In this document: positions 11,556-24,490 of the stretch, one piece after another | Layout of the letters: every line of letters begins with the position of its first letter | Numbering within the stretch: position 1 is the first letter of the stretch | Assembly: GCA_036345935.2 (NCBI GenBank) | Contig: JADWOT020000031.1 | Location: 188,550 to 252,549 of the forward strand | DNA: 64,000 bases | Reading direction: 5' to 3' | Source: Taenia hydatigena | Taxonomy: Eukaryota; Platyhelminthes; Cestoda; Cyclophyllidea; Taeniidae | The notes under the pieces: model-generated | Told to the model about the DNA's origin: nothing | The model's input: only the letters and a program-made list of their open reading frames with translations | Database searches by the model: none | Translations under genes and position numbers: made by a program

Positions 11556-14164
11556 CTGATTCTATGGTTGTAAGAATTGACTCGGTAAAGAATATTACGC
11601 ATCACAGTGCAGTAACGGAAGGATCATAGTTTGTAGTGGCATACCAATGTGCTGGGAATCCTCTAACTACAGTCAGAGCTCCTTTCTCTTCCAATATGAT
11701 CCTTAATCTGTTTTGTCATTAAGGCGCTATGGAGCGTCGAATTAATTCCCCTTAGCTGGTGTCGAAATGGCAAGCTTCTCTCTTCGCGACACTTTCTACA
11801 GCTGTTGGTGCACACGGTTGTCTAGCCAGTTTGACAAATTCTGATGGCCCTTATCCTCACACTTGAGTTCTGGCAGTAGCTGCTGCTGCTGGTTGGATAG
11901 GAAACTAGTCCAAAGGCTGGCTCATGAACCAAGATTCGCCACCTAAATTTAAACTCAGCACAAATCGAAACCTGTTTGCTACTGCCATCCAAATACCACA
12001 GGCTCATCTCTATCATTCTCTACCGTAACATCAAACGCAGACAGACTCACTCATTTTTATGACCGAAAATGCCTCATTATACGCTTCTAATAGCTGGTTT
12101 GCGCATAAAAGCTTAAATATCTTGAGGAACATGCACCGCATCGATTATGAGGATCCGCTTATAATCAAACGGTAAACCCGTCGAGATTCAGTGTCGACTC
12201 CTGCAATGGCTGCAACTAATGCACTGACTTACTGCAGCTCTATTTACTTCCGTGGTTCAAGTTCCATGGTCCGTGCAAATTGACTAAAATAAGCAACAAC
12301 TTACTTGAAGGTGAGCGTTGTTTCGCGACAGCAGGTTCGCCTAGGCGGACTCATTTGTTTTCATGCGAGCAACCATGAAGGTGAAAACTCTGAGACCATG
12401 GACAGGAACGTTTCCCTCGATTCGAAGAAATGCTCAGCGTTGTGCTGTGGCTTTCCATAGCCAAGCAATAAGTTTCAGCATACCAGCAAATTAATACAAT
12501 TGTTTTTCTACGCTTTGCCAAACGTACCCCATCAGAGCGGACCTACTTACACATCAATGGTAATGTGACGAAATGTCGAAAATTGCATCTGCCATTATAA
12601 AATAGTTTGCTGTGATCAATCCTCAATCGCTAAATAAGGCGCAAGATTGTCAGTCGATTCTTTTCTGGATCAGTATAATCCTGTAGTGAGATTAAGCGAC
12701 GCGTTTAACAAGTACAAAATTTGCGTTATAATAGTTGAAGTGAGCGGTGTAGGCAAACCCACCGGTGCTGGTAGTTGCTGACGATAGTGCAGACCCTCCT
12801 TAATTTCAATCATGTGGATGCTTTCCAATGCAAGTGCAGTCATGCATTCCTGTTTCACCCAAAACGGCCCAATGGCGGTGAGTTTTTACTGTGCATAAAG
12901 GCTTCTGAGGTCTTATTTTAGTTCATTGCATTTGTAATGGGCAGGCAAGGATAAATCCGGTAATCATGGTGACTACGTAGCTTTGTAGCAATGTGTTAAC
13001 GTAGCCCCAGCGCCAGCCGTTATAAACTCCCCATCCTTGGCACAAATCAAATCCACGGTGGCTTGCCCTGATAATCGCTGGCATTAGAAGCCTTTACATG
13101 TTCTGTTTCTAAGCTTTATCTCCCTTTGTTTATAAAGTTTACTTTCATTACATTTGGGTTAACTTATTCGCATTCCAATGGCGATCACTTACATTGCTAA
13201 AGGTTTGGGTACGAAATAGCTCACAACATGAAAATACTGATGCATATCTTAATTGGCTTCTAAGGTGTGCAGCTACCTTGACGCTTCCGGCTAAATGAGG
13301 ATGTTTGGATTCCTTCCGCACTTCAATTCCTCACCCTCAGACGGCAGCACGTTTGTAAGATTATTGTGCTAGACAACCGTCTTTGCCAGTCACTTTTCTC
13401 CAAACATTCTCGAATTCCACCAGAAATCCTTCCAAAGCTCTTCCATATAACGGAGGCGATCGGAACTCCACTGAAGTTTTCTATTCATATTTGACCCTAA
13501 CGCATGTTTTTGTTTAAAGCACCAAAAGTTTGATTCGCCAATTGATCCTTAAAAAATAAAAACGGTTGTTCTCGTAACCTGCGCGCGGTCAGAAGTACGC
13601 TTTTGTTCTAGCTAAGAAAGAGCGAAAACGACCAAAACTTTTACGCATTCAAAAGCATTGATGTGTTTTTCTTCTCTGCCTCTGATTTGGTTGGTTGGGT
13701 AATTTAACAAGTAATAACCCACTAAAGCCGTACGATTGTCATGCTAAGGGTCAACACGGCATTCAAATTGGTTCGATTCTGCGCAAGGGCTGATGCTCTG
13801 GGCTGCGACTAATAAGTTTTGTGGTGTTAGAATAAAACAATTGTCGTTTTCGCGGGGAGGATAAAGCGCCGCATGGGGTACAGCCAATAAAGCTGAAAGT
13901 AGGAATCAAATAGCGAACAACCGCCTATCTTCCTTGCCCGTCGTCGCCTACTGGCACGCCTGCTTCATAAGGCATCTACCGTAAGCACAGCCGCAAACAC
14001 TGCCACGGCGTCAATGGTAGCAGAATTGGTTTGTACTTACAGAAACTTTAAAACCACTGCATTACATTTGCGAAAAATGGACTGATATAAGGAGGATGCG
14101 CGCTGTTTGACTGCAGCAGTTGATAATGATGAAGAGGGAAAGAGAGTAAAGTTGAACGCTAATT

Positions 14165-14233
14165 TAGGTTCGTGGCCTGATGAGGAAAGCGTCTGACTCC
14201 AAATCGGAGGATTACGGGTTTGAGTTTTTTTAG
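14165..14233 (+). pseudogene. tRNA-Trp-like relic (left arm)
   Basis: The stretch GCGTCTGACTCCAAATCGGA matches the D-arm end and anticodon arm of a eukaryotic tRNA-Trp, with CCA anticodon at 14199-14201. Upstream GTGGCCTGATGAGG resembles an A box, and downstream CGGGTTTGAGT resembles a B box. The acceptor and T stems no longer pair and a T run follows. It is either a dead tRNA copy or the head of a tRNA-derived SINE; I saw no SINE body or second copy outside the arms. Confidence 0.4.
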
Positions 14234-15345
14234 GGCAATGAAATTCCCTCATCTCATCCGCTGCTTGTGATGGCACAAAGCTAATTTATGCAGCACCACA
14301 CGACTTCATTAGTGTTCTTGTTACCAAACTAATGGCGAATGCGTTGATGTCAACTTGGTTCTTGTAGGTGGCAACAAGATTATTGCCGCATAGCAAAGTG
14401 AGGAAGTTGAGCAGCTATGTCTTTACGAAGTAGAGCATAATTTAGACGCTTTAGCTATAATCACAGTTGTCGCCTGCAATGCGCAAATAGGCCTAATAAG
14501 GTAGACTATGTTCAGATAGATACGCCATTTATCGGAGAACTAAAAATGCTAATTAGAGTGAGATGGTATGCGTTAGAGCCTCATAATTGAGAATGAATGG
14601 CAGTCGCCAAAAGAGATGCGAAGAGATTGGTAAACTTTGTAGTCGCATCAGAGTAGGATCGAAGAAAATGGTTGGACATCGAGGGAGTGCGTATAAGGGC
14701 CACTTGCTTAATTAATTGGTAAATGATGGATAAGTGCGCAGGTGGGTGAACAGGCTACCCAATAATTGCTTTAATTTTGCTGCTAGTAGACTCACTATGG
14801 GCAGTTGCCATGTAAGTACGCTTGGATATTTGGATGGTCGAGTTGCAATACCACACACCATTGGTAAAGAACACGATGGAGTGGGTGAACGTTTCACTCC
14901 TTGCCATGAATGAGCAGCAGCCTTCACCCTCATCACCTCTGTTCTCTTTGTCAATGTTACTCTAAGTACCATCATTGTCGCTACGTCATTTATGCAAGCG
15001 ACGTTTTTCACATTACACGCTTACCTGCTTAGGTGTCTAAGGTACGTGGCTATAACTTAGGGCTTAATACCTCCTTTTCTAACAGCTACATTTTCCGGCA
15101 CAACCTTCTCTGTGCCTATCCGTATGCTACAGCGGTCACCTCCCATATTCGTTAAAAGTTCTGGTGTCCAAGTTGTCCACTTACGAGGCAAATTACTTAA
15201 TGTGGGTGGTGCTCGCTACAGTTTTAGCTGAATAACATTTCGATCTCCTGCAAATCACTTTTATTCTATTGGTATGAAGGTAACTTTTATAAGCGTTGAA
15301 GGCTTTAATAGGTTCTAACGCTATCCCCTTAACAGCGAAGAGCTG

Positions 15346-15364
15346 CCTACTGGCGCCCAGTAGG
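15346..15364. repeat. Perfect 8-base hairpin with 3-base loop (left arm; mirror 54831-54849)
   Basis: CCTACTGG, CGC, CCAGTAGG. Confidence 0.85.
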
Positions 15365-16625
15365 ATACTGCAAGAAAGGGAACTTACAAAAGCTGTAAAG
15401 ATTTTAGTATAGACTGCCTGTGAGAGAAAATCATGTTAACCTTATAGACCCCCCTATGCAGCATCACTGACAAACATTTCCCAAGCTTTGTAAAGCCAGT
15501 CTTATTTAATCAGGCACTCATTTTGAATTCTGAGCTTCACCTAATAGCATGAAGCAGCAGTTCCAAATACAACATCGGCCAGTGAGCTCTGATTTTAATG
15601 AGTGCGATATCAAGAGCACGTAATAAAATCGCGATCCACCACTTCCACTAGGCCAAACTTCAGCTGTTTCTGCGTTCACCGGTGGCTGGTTTGGGGTGTG
15701 TTCGATAGCATTTTACTTGAAGAAACTGTATAGTTTCCTCAAAAAGCACGACACTCCTAGCCTCTTCTTCTCCTCACTTCCCGTGCTTTTCTGTCCAACT
15801 ATCCATCCATCTGCCTGCCAAACCATCTATCAAGCAAAAATAATTAACATTCGTTTATTCTCGAACGTGCCTGCGATTCATTGAATAACACAAAAGACCT
15901 GCACATTCCTTCCCATACACACATAGAGCCTAAAAGTCAAAAAGGTGAAAGGCTAAAATAACTATTCCAATAAGCGTCGTCGACTTCTAAGTGCTTTGAT
16001 GTAGGGGCTTCCATTGACCGCTGCGTCAGAAACGTGCTTACTGCGATAGATGGTTACGACTATGAACTACATACTTAAGGCCTGCTGAGAATCTCTTTTT
16101 TGTCCTTTTGCATTTGACGGACGTGCAAATCCTTCTTCAGGTGGCAGTGTAGAGAGGAGGTCTGCATGCTGTGAGCAAATATCAAAGCGAAGACCTAGAT
16201 GAACTTAGAGTGAACTTTCGCAATGATAAATTTAGGCTAAGGTCCAACTTCTCACATCGACGTAGGACAGATCGGGCACTAGCGCCAAGATCAACTGCCT
16301 AATTCTTCTTGATAGCAGTGCTGGAATTGTTAATGATCTTGGTCGGCTTATAATCCGCATTAAAAGCCATTAAATCCAAACCTTTTGCATGCGCTGCGTG
16401 ACGCATCGATTTCAAAAGCTGGAAGAAACAAAAGGACGTCTATTGGGATTATATTTTCAAGACGGATATTTGAGCACTAATTTTCAAAGGCAAGCTTTCT
16501 ACACTCGTTTATCTGCATTGATTTGATGGATGTGGATGGCTGAGAGTCTGACAGGTTATCCAGTGGGTAGACTGGATTCTGTGCATCAAGTCCAAAAACA
16601 AAGCGAACCTCTCATCAACCTCTAA

Positions 16626-17060
16626 GTCCTCAACGATGACTGTGAGTGTACGGGGTGTTCACCTGCACAGAAACCAAATCACCAAATGAGAGGATTGAGA
16701 TTGACGAGAAGAAATTTGGAAACCGTAACCATTTACCTGTCATTCTTGCATGTAATCATCTCCATCAGGTGGGGCCACGTTGCCTACCATGATGCCTTGT
16801 CGAGCAATTGTAGAGCAATTACCGGACGTTCCACTAAATTTGAGAACCTGATAGCTGTTTCTACCACGCAAATGTATGAAAACTTACCTCTTGGACTGTC
16901 AAAGTGTGCATACTACGCATTGGGCTCCGCCTTGCTAACGGCCGGCCAATTCGAGTGCAGGGCCAGTTTTACAGTTAGAGGAAGATTGGATGGACATTTT
17001 TGCGCTCCTAATCTAGCAAATGAACCATCCACCGCTACTCTAGATAGAACTCCTTCGTGA
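16626..17060 (+). CDS. Open frame of 144 codons with an antisense rival (left arm; mirror 53135-53569 minus)
   Basis: The plus frame is open from 16626 to a stop at 17058-17060 and begins VLNDDCECTGCSPAQ. On the other strand a 71-codon frame (16913-17128; right arm 53067-53282) reads SRVAVDGSFARLGAQKCPSN and looks at least as protein-like. The strong donor-type sequence AAGAG|GTAAGT (right arm, near 53308) is on that antisense strand. One of the two may be an exon. I recognise neither product. Confidence 0.3.
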   Translation, partial: VLNDDCECTGCSPAQKPNHQMRGLRLTRRNLETVTIYLSFLHVIISIRWGHVAYHDALSSNCRAITGRSTKFENLIAVSTTQMYENLPLGLSKCAYYALGSALLTAGQFECRASFTVRGRLDGHFCAPNLANEPSTATLDRTPS

Positions 17061-17649
17061 CTGCTTCCATGTTTAGCTTCAATCTTGTTGACCCCTTGTG
17101 AGACATTAAGAGGAAGATTAGTGAGCCGTTATGTCTATTGCGTCGCCATACCGAATGGTTCTCAACCACCTGTCACAATCAGATTGCCTTTACGGTAGTC
17201 CAGAGCAGCATCAGACAATTTCGCTGCAGTCCGCGAGCGACATTTGTGTTTTCGTAGACATAAAAATCTTGGTGACATTCAGAAGTGGCTTAAAATACGT
17301 ACTGTCATTGTAGTCAATTTGGCAGTATCTTGATGAGAGACAAAGTGGATCTTGGTGGTAAAAATAGCGTACCATGGAGCCTGCACTGTTAGAATGTAGG
17401 ACCACTCCTTGATGAAAACCTGCGAAAACTCCCCACTTACTTGCCTGCCTACTTACTGGTCTCGTAATCGGCACAGATTGAATAACGAAACTTTGCAATC
17501 ATGTGATTTATAACATGGATTCGTTAACGAATAATTGGTTAACACATGAGCTGAAGACTTACCTACCACCAATAAGAGCGCTTCCGGTGACGATCCCTGT
17601 GCTAGCATATTCTATATCGCTCAACATCAAACATTTCTATTAAAAATAG

Positions 17650-17877
17650 ATTTGTGATTTGGCTGCAAGTGGTAGGCATATGCTGATGGTAATGCCCGTG
17701 AAACAAGCTTTAGCTCAATCAAAGTTTTCCACTGACGTACTACAGCATGGCTTAATAGTTAGGGCATGGACAAATGTAAAGGGATTAAAACGATGCATTA
17801 ATCACATGTGTGATGTAATCCCAGAAGAGTTTGAAGTGGGCAAAAGTTACGGCAACCCAAAGAAATTGGACAGATAG
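17650..17877 (+). CDS. Candidate terminal exon (left arm; mirror 52318-52545 minus)
   Basis: After an acceptor-like AAAAATAG (ending 17649), 75 codons run to TAG. The product includes KQALAQSKFSTDVLQHG, CINHMCDVIPEEFEVG and ends SYGNPKKLDR. Composition is balanced and hydrophilic at the end, like a real C-terminus. The family is unknown. Its strand is opposite to that of the zinc-finger exons of this arm. Confidence 0.3.
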   Translation: MCDLAASGRHMLMVMPVKQALAQSKFSTDVLQHGLIVRAWTNVKGLKRCINHMCDVIPEEFEVGKSYGNPKKLDR

Positions 17878-19605
17878 TTGGTAGAGTACAAATGAAGTAA
17901 AGTGGCGCCTCATAATACGAAACATTACCACGATGCCGTTTCGAGAGCAAACTTTGGAATTAGTTTGAGACTCGTATAGGTTCAGGTTTCACTAAACATA
18001 CAGGCAGCCGGGTCTAAAAGAACTAAGATTTGCTAAAATATTTGGTGCACATATGTCAGTCTAAATGCTTTGTTAACAAATGCGGTGAAAATGGGTGACC
18101 TTAAGTATGTCCTGCAATCAAACTTACACAGAATTAGAAAGCACTGTCGCGTACATGGAGGTAGGCGAACTCAGGCGGTGGCGGCACACCCGCACAATCT
18201 CTGAACTACGTCAAGTCATTTACCGTCTAAACACATAAATTTTACCTAACTGGACGAAAGAGAGTCGGATGTCGATCTCATCTCTGTCGTCCATGTTTAA
18301 CAACGAGATAATGAACAGCTAGCTTAAACCCTGCTATATAGAAGCAGATTATTTTTAAAGCCGCCTTAGCACCACATCACATCAGCATTTCTTAGCGCAT
18401 AGGATCACAACACATCAGTGCATAGTGCTTGGATAAGGTCTAGCTAAATAGATTAGTCCAAGAAGCCTTCTTTAGACTGGATACAAGACCATCAAAACTA
18501 TTGAACAAAAGTACAGGTACCATTTGTACCACAGAAATTCGCGCAGCAGTTCTATAGCAGCAGCGGCTAAAGAGGCTGGTAAACCTCAAAGCTTCTTTAT
18601 ATGTAAGCGTTAGACTACGTCTCTTAACGGCTTTGGTGCGAGAGAATTTACGTTTTAGATGTGCAACTGTCTTTGCAAGGTATGAGCCAAGAGGAATGGC
18701 AATTTAGATAAGTGGCTATGGGTTATATTGCCTAATTTTTCCTTACAGCTATTTGTTTGCAATTGGGGTGACTTACCCCATACCGAGTTAAACAACTTTT
18801 CTTGTTCAATGTGCAGCGCGAAGCACAACGGCAGCATTACATGCCCAACACACATTACTTATTATCCGATGGAACATGTGGTTTCGACTCGTGATGATGG
18901 CACCGGCGTCCTGCTCAGCAATTGCATGCACCCCGTTGACATACGTAATTCTTCATGCTAGCTACACGGCTGAAAATTCATCGCACTCTAGCAAAGAAGC
19001 ATGTGTGGGCTGTAGGTGGTTTCTTTAGAGAACTCAACATTTCCCACGACTTTAAATCTGGTGAATGCGTGTAGTTTTTTCAGAGAACCTTTATTATATC
19101 ACAGAATTACAAAAGTTGGAACCAAAAAAGCATCTCTAATGTTGTGCACGCGCCAGAGACATCGTCTCGAGCACTGTCAAGTCCTTTAAAGGATCACGTT
19201 CTAACAGCCCCATTCCATCAAATTTCACCCAGTTAAGAAAGCTCGCTTTATGGCACTTGGCACACCATCTTCTTCATTTTATCGGTATGAAAGGCGGCAA
19301 ACGACCATCGCAGAGACTGAGATTCTGAAGGAATATTACGAGACAGTCAACCTTCTTTGACGTATCTGTCATCGCACTTATGGTAACTGCAATAAGTCAA
19401 ACCTCATGAGCTGCGAGAGAATCTAACGTGGTTTTATATCATCCTTGGAAAACTGTAAAGATCCACCGCAATTTGGTTTTAGTCTCATCCTTTAAATGCT
19501 ACAATCCTTTAAGCAATGTTAAGTGTGCTGCTCTTTAGCCAAAATCAACCTATGCGTACAATCACCACAAAGAACACCACATGTGTATTCATTATAATAA
19601 AATTG

Positions 19606-19628
19606 GAACCGTTATCATATAACGGTTC
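19606..19628. repeat. Perfect 10-base hairpin (left arm; mirror 50453-50475)
   Basis: GAACCGTTAT, loop CAT, ATAACGGTTC. There is no T run after it and no known site type. Confidence 0.85.
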
Positions 19629-21346
19629 TATTCGTACTGCACATTCGTGATGTTGCAGTTGACTTGGATTTGCGCTCAAACTAACGAATAAAATGCAATA
19701 TAAGAATAACGATACAATGAACGGAAAGGATTAACTACAAATAAATAAGTATAAATAAATATTGGCCCCTGCATTTCATCATTACGGAGGGAGCTAACCT
19801 ATACGGATGACATGACAGGTGAGACAAATTTCAGATGTATTGTGTTGAGGGCCAAGTTTTCGATTGACCTCACCGTTACGACAACACATCGGTTCTCTCC
19901 TTACCATCCTGCCCGACATTCACGCAATCACGACGCATATCTGATTCTTCTTAGTTCAACTATGAATAATTTTGCTAAGTAACATGGAATGCGGAGTGAC
20001 ATCACAGCAAAAATGGCACTGACACCTGTGCATTTTCTCTGCTTAAAGAATACAGTTGCTTAAACGGCCCCCAAGCGACTTCATTCGATGCCATGTAGAG
20101 CAAAACACTGCATTTTGGTGTTGGTTTCAAACGAAATCCCCCATTAGCGCTTTATGCGTTCAACAAGTATAATTGTCGTCGAAACAAAAGGTTAGTATAA
20201 TAGGAGATATGCTGGAACTGGCGCAGACTAATTTTAATTTAGTCAATAGTATTGCGATCCACTAAATAACCTCGTCTAATGGGCGCGCAATGTGGTTTTA
20301 TTAGCAAAAATATGAGGATAGTGAGGGATCGCGTATTTTATATGCCACCCATAAAAATGTCTGAGACTTCGAATCTGTGAGCAGTGCTAAATGTTCCGCG
20401 GAAAAGTGGGGTCGGTGTAGTTAATGCAAGCAGAAGTGGCAAATTTGACCAACGCCATAAACTGGGATATTCTTTAGGAAAAAGTGCATAACACTTAAGA
20501 GGATTCGCATTCAAGCAGGTTTATGCATAAAAACTCATTAATCTATATCGACGCTCTTAGTAGCGCTATTTTTCCGGTCATTCTCCATCTTCCCCTTCTT
20601 CGCTGAATGACTTTTTGTGCATATTGCACTGCTATTCTTTGGCGAATTCGCTCCGTCTTCTTGCTTATGATTCGATTTGGGGTGGCTGTAAAAAAAGGGA
20701 AATCGGGGAGATAGAGTCTAGAATGTGACTTGAAATGGACAGTGCAAAATCAGCTGATGTTAAGTAAAGGCTAAGTAGAATTGTCAGCCAATGAGCCAAT
20801 CAACCACTCAGCAGGATTTAATCTGACTTAGGATGAAGCTGAATATTAGGTCGTCAGAGAAATATTACAGGGTATCATGGCATGATTGGACGCGCAAATT
20901 AAAATTACTCGTGCAAACGCTCAACTTTGCATGGTTTACTTCAACAATGTAAAAAGTATGCCTTCATAATCGTTTCTATGATGTGCTATTTGATCCGACT
21001 TTCCAAATCGTAAAATAAGAACCGGGATAATGGGACAGACACATGCATCTATGCTGTGCTATGCACAAGCGTACATACACATCAAACTTCCAGTATCAAC
21101 TAGAGAGTAGATGTGCATTCTTACCAGTTTCTGCGATGATCTGGGTACACAGATAACTAAAATGACAAAAAATGAACCTAGGTGGATGGTCATCTGCAGT
21201 TCAAACCGCTAACGTGCATATTTTCATACTTGAGAGTGCAATGGCGGAGAGACCAAATGAGGAGAGTTTGGGATGAGCCAAATGCATTATGATGAAGGAT
21301 GTCGGTGACTACATTACGTATAAATCTCTGATTTTTCCCCCAAATA

Positions 21347-21425
21347 AGGTTGGGGTACGTCAGCCCGGATTAGTACAGGCTTGGGTGAAGGGGATGGAAA
21401 GCTCGAGATTGCTGAGCCACTTTAT
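21347..21425 (+). repeat. Isolated diverged copy of the 4330-6390 core module (left arm)
   Basis: This stretch follows the same order as the core module: GGTTGGGGTACGTC, then CCCGGATTAGTACAGG, then GGAAAGCTCGAG and TTTATCTCACTTTCC. It is diverged from the cluster copies. It shows that the module is a dispersed repeat family and not confined to the cluster outside the arms. Confidence 0.6.
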
Positions 21426-21887
21426 CTCACTTTCCTTATCTGATTCTACTTCATCATATTGTCCTCTCTATTTACCTTCCTCCGCTCACTTCAATTGCGC
21501 TTGCATCTCGGCGCAACATAGTCTGGAATCTAAATCCCATTTGGTTGTTGACGAATTAAATGAAGTAATTTTCATTCATCAATGATTTGATGAATGGATG
21601 TTGTCACATAAGTTTAAACTATTTGCAACAGATGGCTTCATTTTGCATCAAAAAAGACACGTTAACGAGCCAAAAGAATCTACGTGATTTCGCTTCTCCT
21701 TCCTACTTCTTGCCTCCCACCTTCATCAGCGCGCCTTACTGAGTCGTTTCGGTACGGGAGGCAATTTATAGTGAACCATTAATTGAAACCGAAATAGAAG
21801 ATGCAGAAACTACAAGATCAGGACTAAACGGATGTCAAATGTATGCGAATTCTCATCCCAGTGAACAAGTGTTACAAATGTTTATAT

Positions 21888-22085
21888 TCAAGATGCACTT
21901 ATAATGCCACGTGTTTGGTCAAGATGGGGGATAAGGAACTTGAATTGCGCTGCAAATTCCTTTTGAACATCAGACAGGACACCACAGAATACCACGCGAC
22001 TCACTACACGTGCCGCTGCTTCTTGCACACTGTCGTCCTTCTTGAAAATTTGATCTAATCTCAGTGAAGCTCTTATGAATAGCCA
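21888..22085 (-). CDS. Probable terminal coding exon (left arm copy)
   Basis: This is the mirror copy of 47996-48193, with the same acceptor, frame and stop on the minus strand. Confidence 0.4.
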   Translation of the reverse strand, partial: WLFIRASLRLDQIFKKDDSVQEAAARVVSRVVFCGVLSDVQKEFAAQFKFLIPHLDQTRGIISAS

Positions 22086-22832
22086 CTGAAAAATCATTTT
22101 TGGTAGTCTTTATTATGGCATCTACTCTAAGGTCACTCTATTAATCATCCTCATGGAAATCCTGACATACCCAAAAACTGGGATAAAGATAGCTTAGAAC
22201 TTAAGTTCCTTTTTTAACTAAGTAGAATCCTACAATTTCAGTAGAAAACAGCCTAGTCAAATATCTAAGGATTTTTGCCATTCTGCTTCACATTTAATTA
22301 CCTTGTAACCTGTTGCGTCTAAGAGGAGTAGGTGCCAATGAACGCCATATAACTGCTATCTTCTCGTAATCTCTTCCATCTTTTTGGTGCCATAACACTG
22401 CCCGTGGATCAGAAGGACCCGTAGAAGATTAATGCATTCATTATTTTTTCTTTTAATGGCTAAACACAATGTACACCACCTTGCAGGAGCTTAGTTGAGC
22501 AGTATTGACAGTTTGCATGAACGGACGGTTGAGTAGAACGAATTCGGTGTCGACAAATCATTGTGTTGTTACTTTTCCTCCAGTAAACTATCATCATGTT
22601 GGGAATGCTTTACTCAACAATGGCATCATAGTAAGTTCAAATGCTGGACTAAGAGCGAGGAATAAGTCGTTTCTTAAACAAATGCACCACTCGCTTGGTC
22701 GCTTTCTTCCTTTTATCCTACGGTCCATAATACACTGCCGCCTAAATCCACTTAATCCCCATCTCTACCTCCAATAAATGTGATGATGAGTGGGCATAGC
22801 TTCAATGATAATAAGGATTCGAGAACTTGCCA

Positions 22833-23223
22833 CACTTTGTACCAGACACGGACTCTGGTGACGCGGCTGTGTGTAGTGTACTTTGGCAGAGGGCAAAGAA
22901 GGCAGAGAACACGTCATCACCTACGATAACGCTAGCCAGAACAAAAAGTGAGACAGAAGAGTGCAACAGAATGTGTACCATCCGCTATGCGCACGAAGGT
23001 TTGACACTTCAAGCACTACCTGATAGCGAAACAGTTCAAAGTAAAAACAGAACTTTAGGTACTGAGCTGATTAAAACAATGAAAGATATCGACTGTTTGG
23101 TTACACGCTGGTACGGAGAACTGCAATAATATGACGTTACAGTACAGTGCAGTGCAGTGCAGTGCAGATAAGGGAACAGGCATAGCAACGCAGATGCATT
23201 ATCCCACAGACCTTTCATAGCAG
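22833..23223 (+). pseudogene. Gypsy RNase H fragment (left arm)
   Basis: The frame opens with HFVPDTDSGDAAVCSVL, the usual start of a gypsy RNase H domain, which cleaves RNA in RNA-DNA hybrids during reverse transcription. It ends with NRHSNADALSHRP (23175-23213), the usual domain end, in a different frame. Between them lie a stop at 23127 and a CAGTG repeat run. The central catalytic part is not recognisable. Confidence 0.75.
23145..23167 (+). repeat. CAGTG pentanucleotide run inside the RNase H fragment (mirror 46914-46936)
   Basis: There are four and a half perfect CAGTG units. A 5-base unit changes the frame with every copy gained or lost, which fits the frame change between the two recognisable RNase H ends. 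Confidence 0.85.
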
Positions 23224-23240
23224 AAATAAATAGCGGTGCA

Positions 23241-24490
23241 TTGAGTGCGCTGTTTTTGAGCGAGCCTGCTAAACACCAGTTAAGAAACACGCAGAGTGCG
23301 AATCCCGACACGGCTCTGGTATACGAGCGATATCTGGCACTTTTATATAAGTCCACTGCGGAAGAGATGGACTCGCCCAGCATGACAACCAGGCGAATAT
23401 GGCAACAGTGGTCAAAACTCTTCCTCGAGGAGGAGTATCAATGTTCGCAAGAAGTTTCCACGTCTCCTAAGCACCCAGTTGTTCCACGTTCTCTGATACG
23501 AGTAGTCCTTTGAGAGTGGCACGAGTGATTGGGTCATTTAGGCACAAATAGATGGTGGAGGTCTCGTGCAAATGAAACTGGTGGTCCTTTCCTACCTTAG
23601 ACGTGCAAAACTTCTGCGGAACCTGCATTGCTTGCAGCAGTTTCAAGAAGCCTTACTCCGAAATTCTCGCATCTCTGCAGCCCATGCCTACGAAATTCCT
23701 GGGCATAAGAGTGGGTATATATATTATGGGTCCTCTGCCACTTACCGAGAAACGAAACCGATATCTTCCGGTTATGGCTGACTACTTCACGGAAGTATCC
23801 GAAGAGGAACCCATGAATTCGCAAGACGCTGAGATAGTCACGCTAATCTTCTTCTATTTTTGGATTTGTTAAAACAAGAACCTGAATCAGTCCATAGCAA
23901 TCAAAGTCCTAATTTCGAATGCCGACTCTTTACTGAACTATGAAAGGCCCTTGGAATCGCAAAGGTGCGCACGACACCTGGATGCCTGCAGAACAGCTTG
24001 TGAGTAGAGAGAACGAGTCACTTCCTAATGGGACTACATAAGACTTTTACCAAGGAGGCACGGCTTAAAGATTGGGATATAAACCTGGGATGCACTCTTG
24101 CGTATGGAGCTGCAGTCCATGCATCACCTGGTGTTTCTTTATGCAAGTTTCTCACAGCCCGTAAAATGAGATTCTCTCCTAAATCATCTCACCCAGCATG
24201 GAAGCGGCAACCGACAATGCCCCCGGAGTACGGACCGCGTCTAATAGAAGCAATAAAAAATACGTATTTTGCTCAGCGACACTCGTAAATGTCTCATAAT
24301 AAACAGAAGAAATACTGTGACAAGCGCTGTCAACCCAACGTCTACCACAAAGGACGTCTCGTCCGAATATGCAGACCCATTCCTCCGTCCAGAACGCATC
24401 GCAAGTTTTACCACCCATGGAGGAGAGACAGACTCTGTACCCAACCAATAACTTTCCATAACAATAGGATGCAACCCTACAAAGGTTCCT
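23241..24490 (+). pseudogene. Gypsy integrase, broken (left arm)
   Basis: The region reads in pieces: a linker with RIWQQWSKL and VVPRSL; an HHCC zinc-binding area (GHLG with a stop beside it, then NFCGTCIACSSFKK at about 23606); the core with MGPLPLTEKRNRYLPVMADY (about 23730-23790); the second core part with VHSNQSPNFE near 23890; FTKEARLKDWDI near 24040; NVYHKGRLVRICRP near 24340; and FHNNRMQPYKGSS near 24455. Integrase inserts the element DNA into the host genome. Family positions that should hold catalytic Asp read Tyr (in VGIYIMGPLP) and Asn (in HSNQ). With the stops and frameshifts, this excludes activity. Confidence 0.85.

Noticed and set aside
13770..13790. GGTTCGATTC resembling a tRNA B box
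   Set aside because: No A box or foldable cloverleaf lies upstream at the right distance.
22505..22777. Open frame of 90 codons upstream of the gypsy fragment as reverse transcriptase
   Set aside because: None of the reverse-transcriptase motifs is present.
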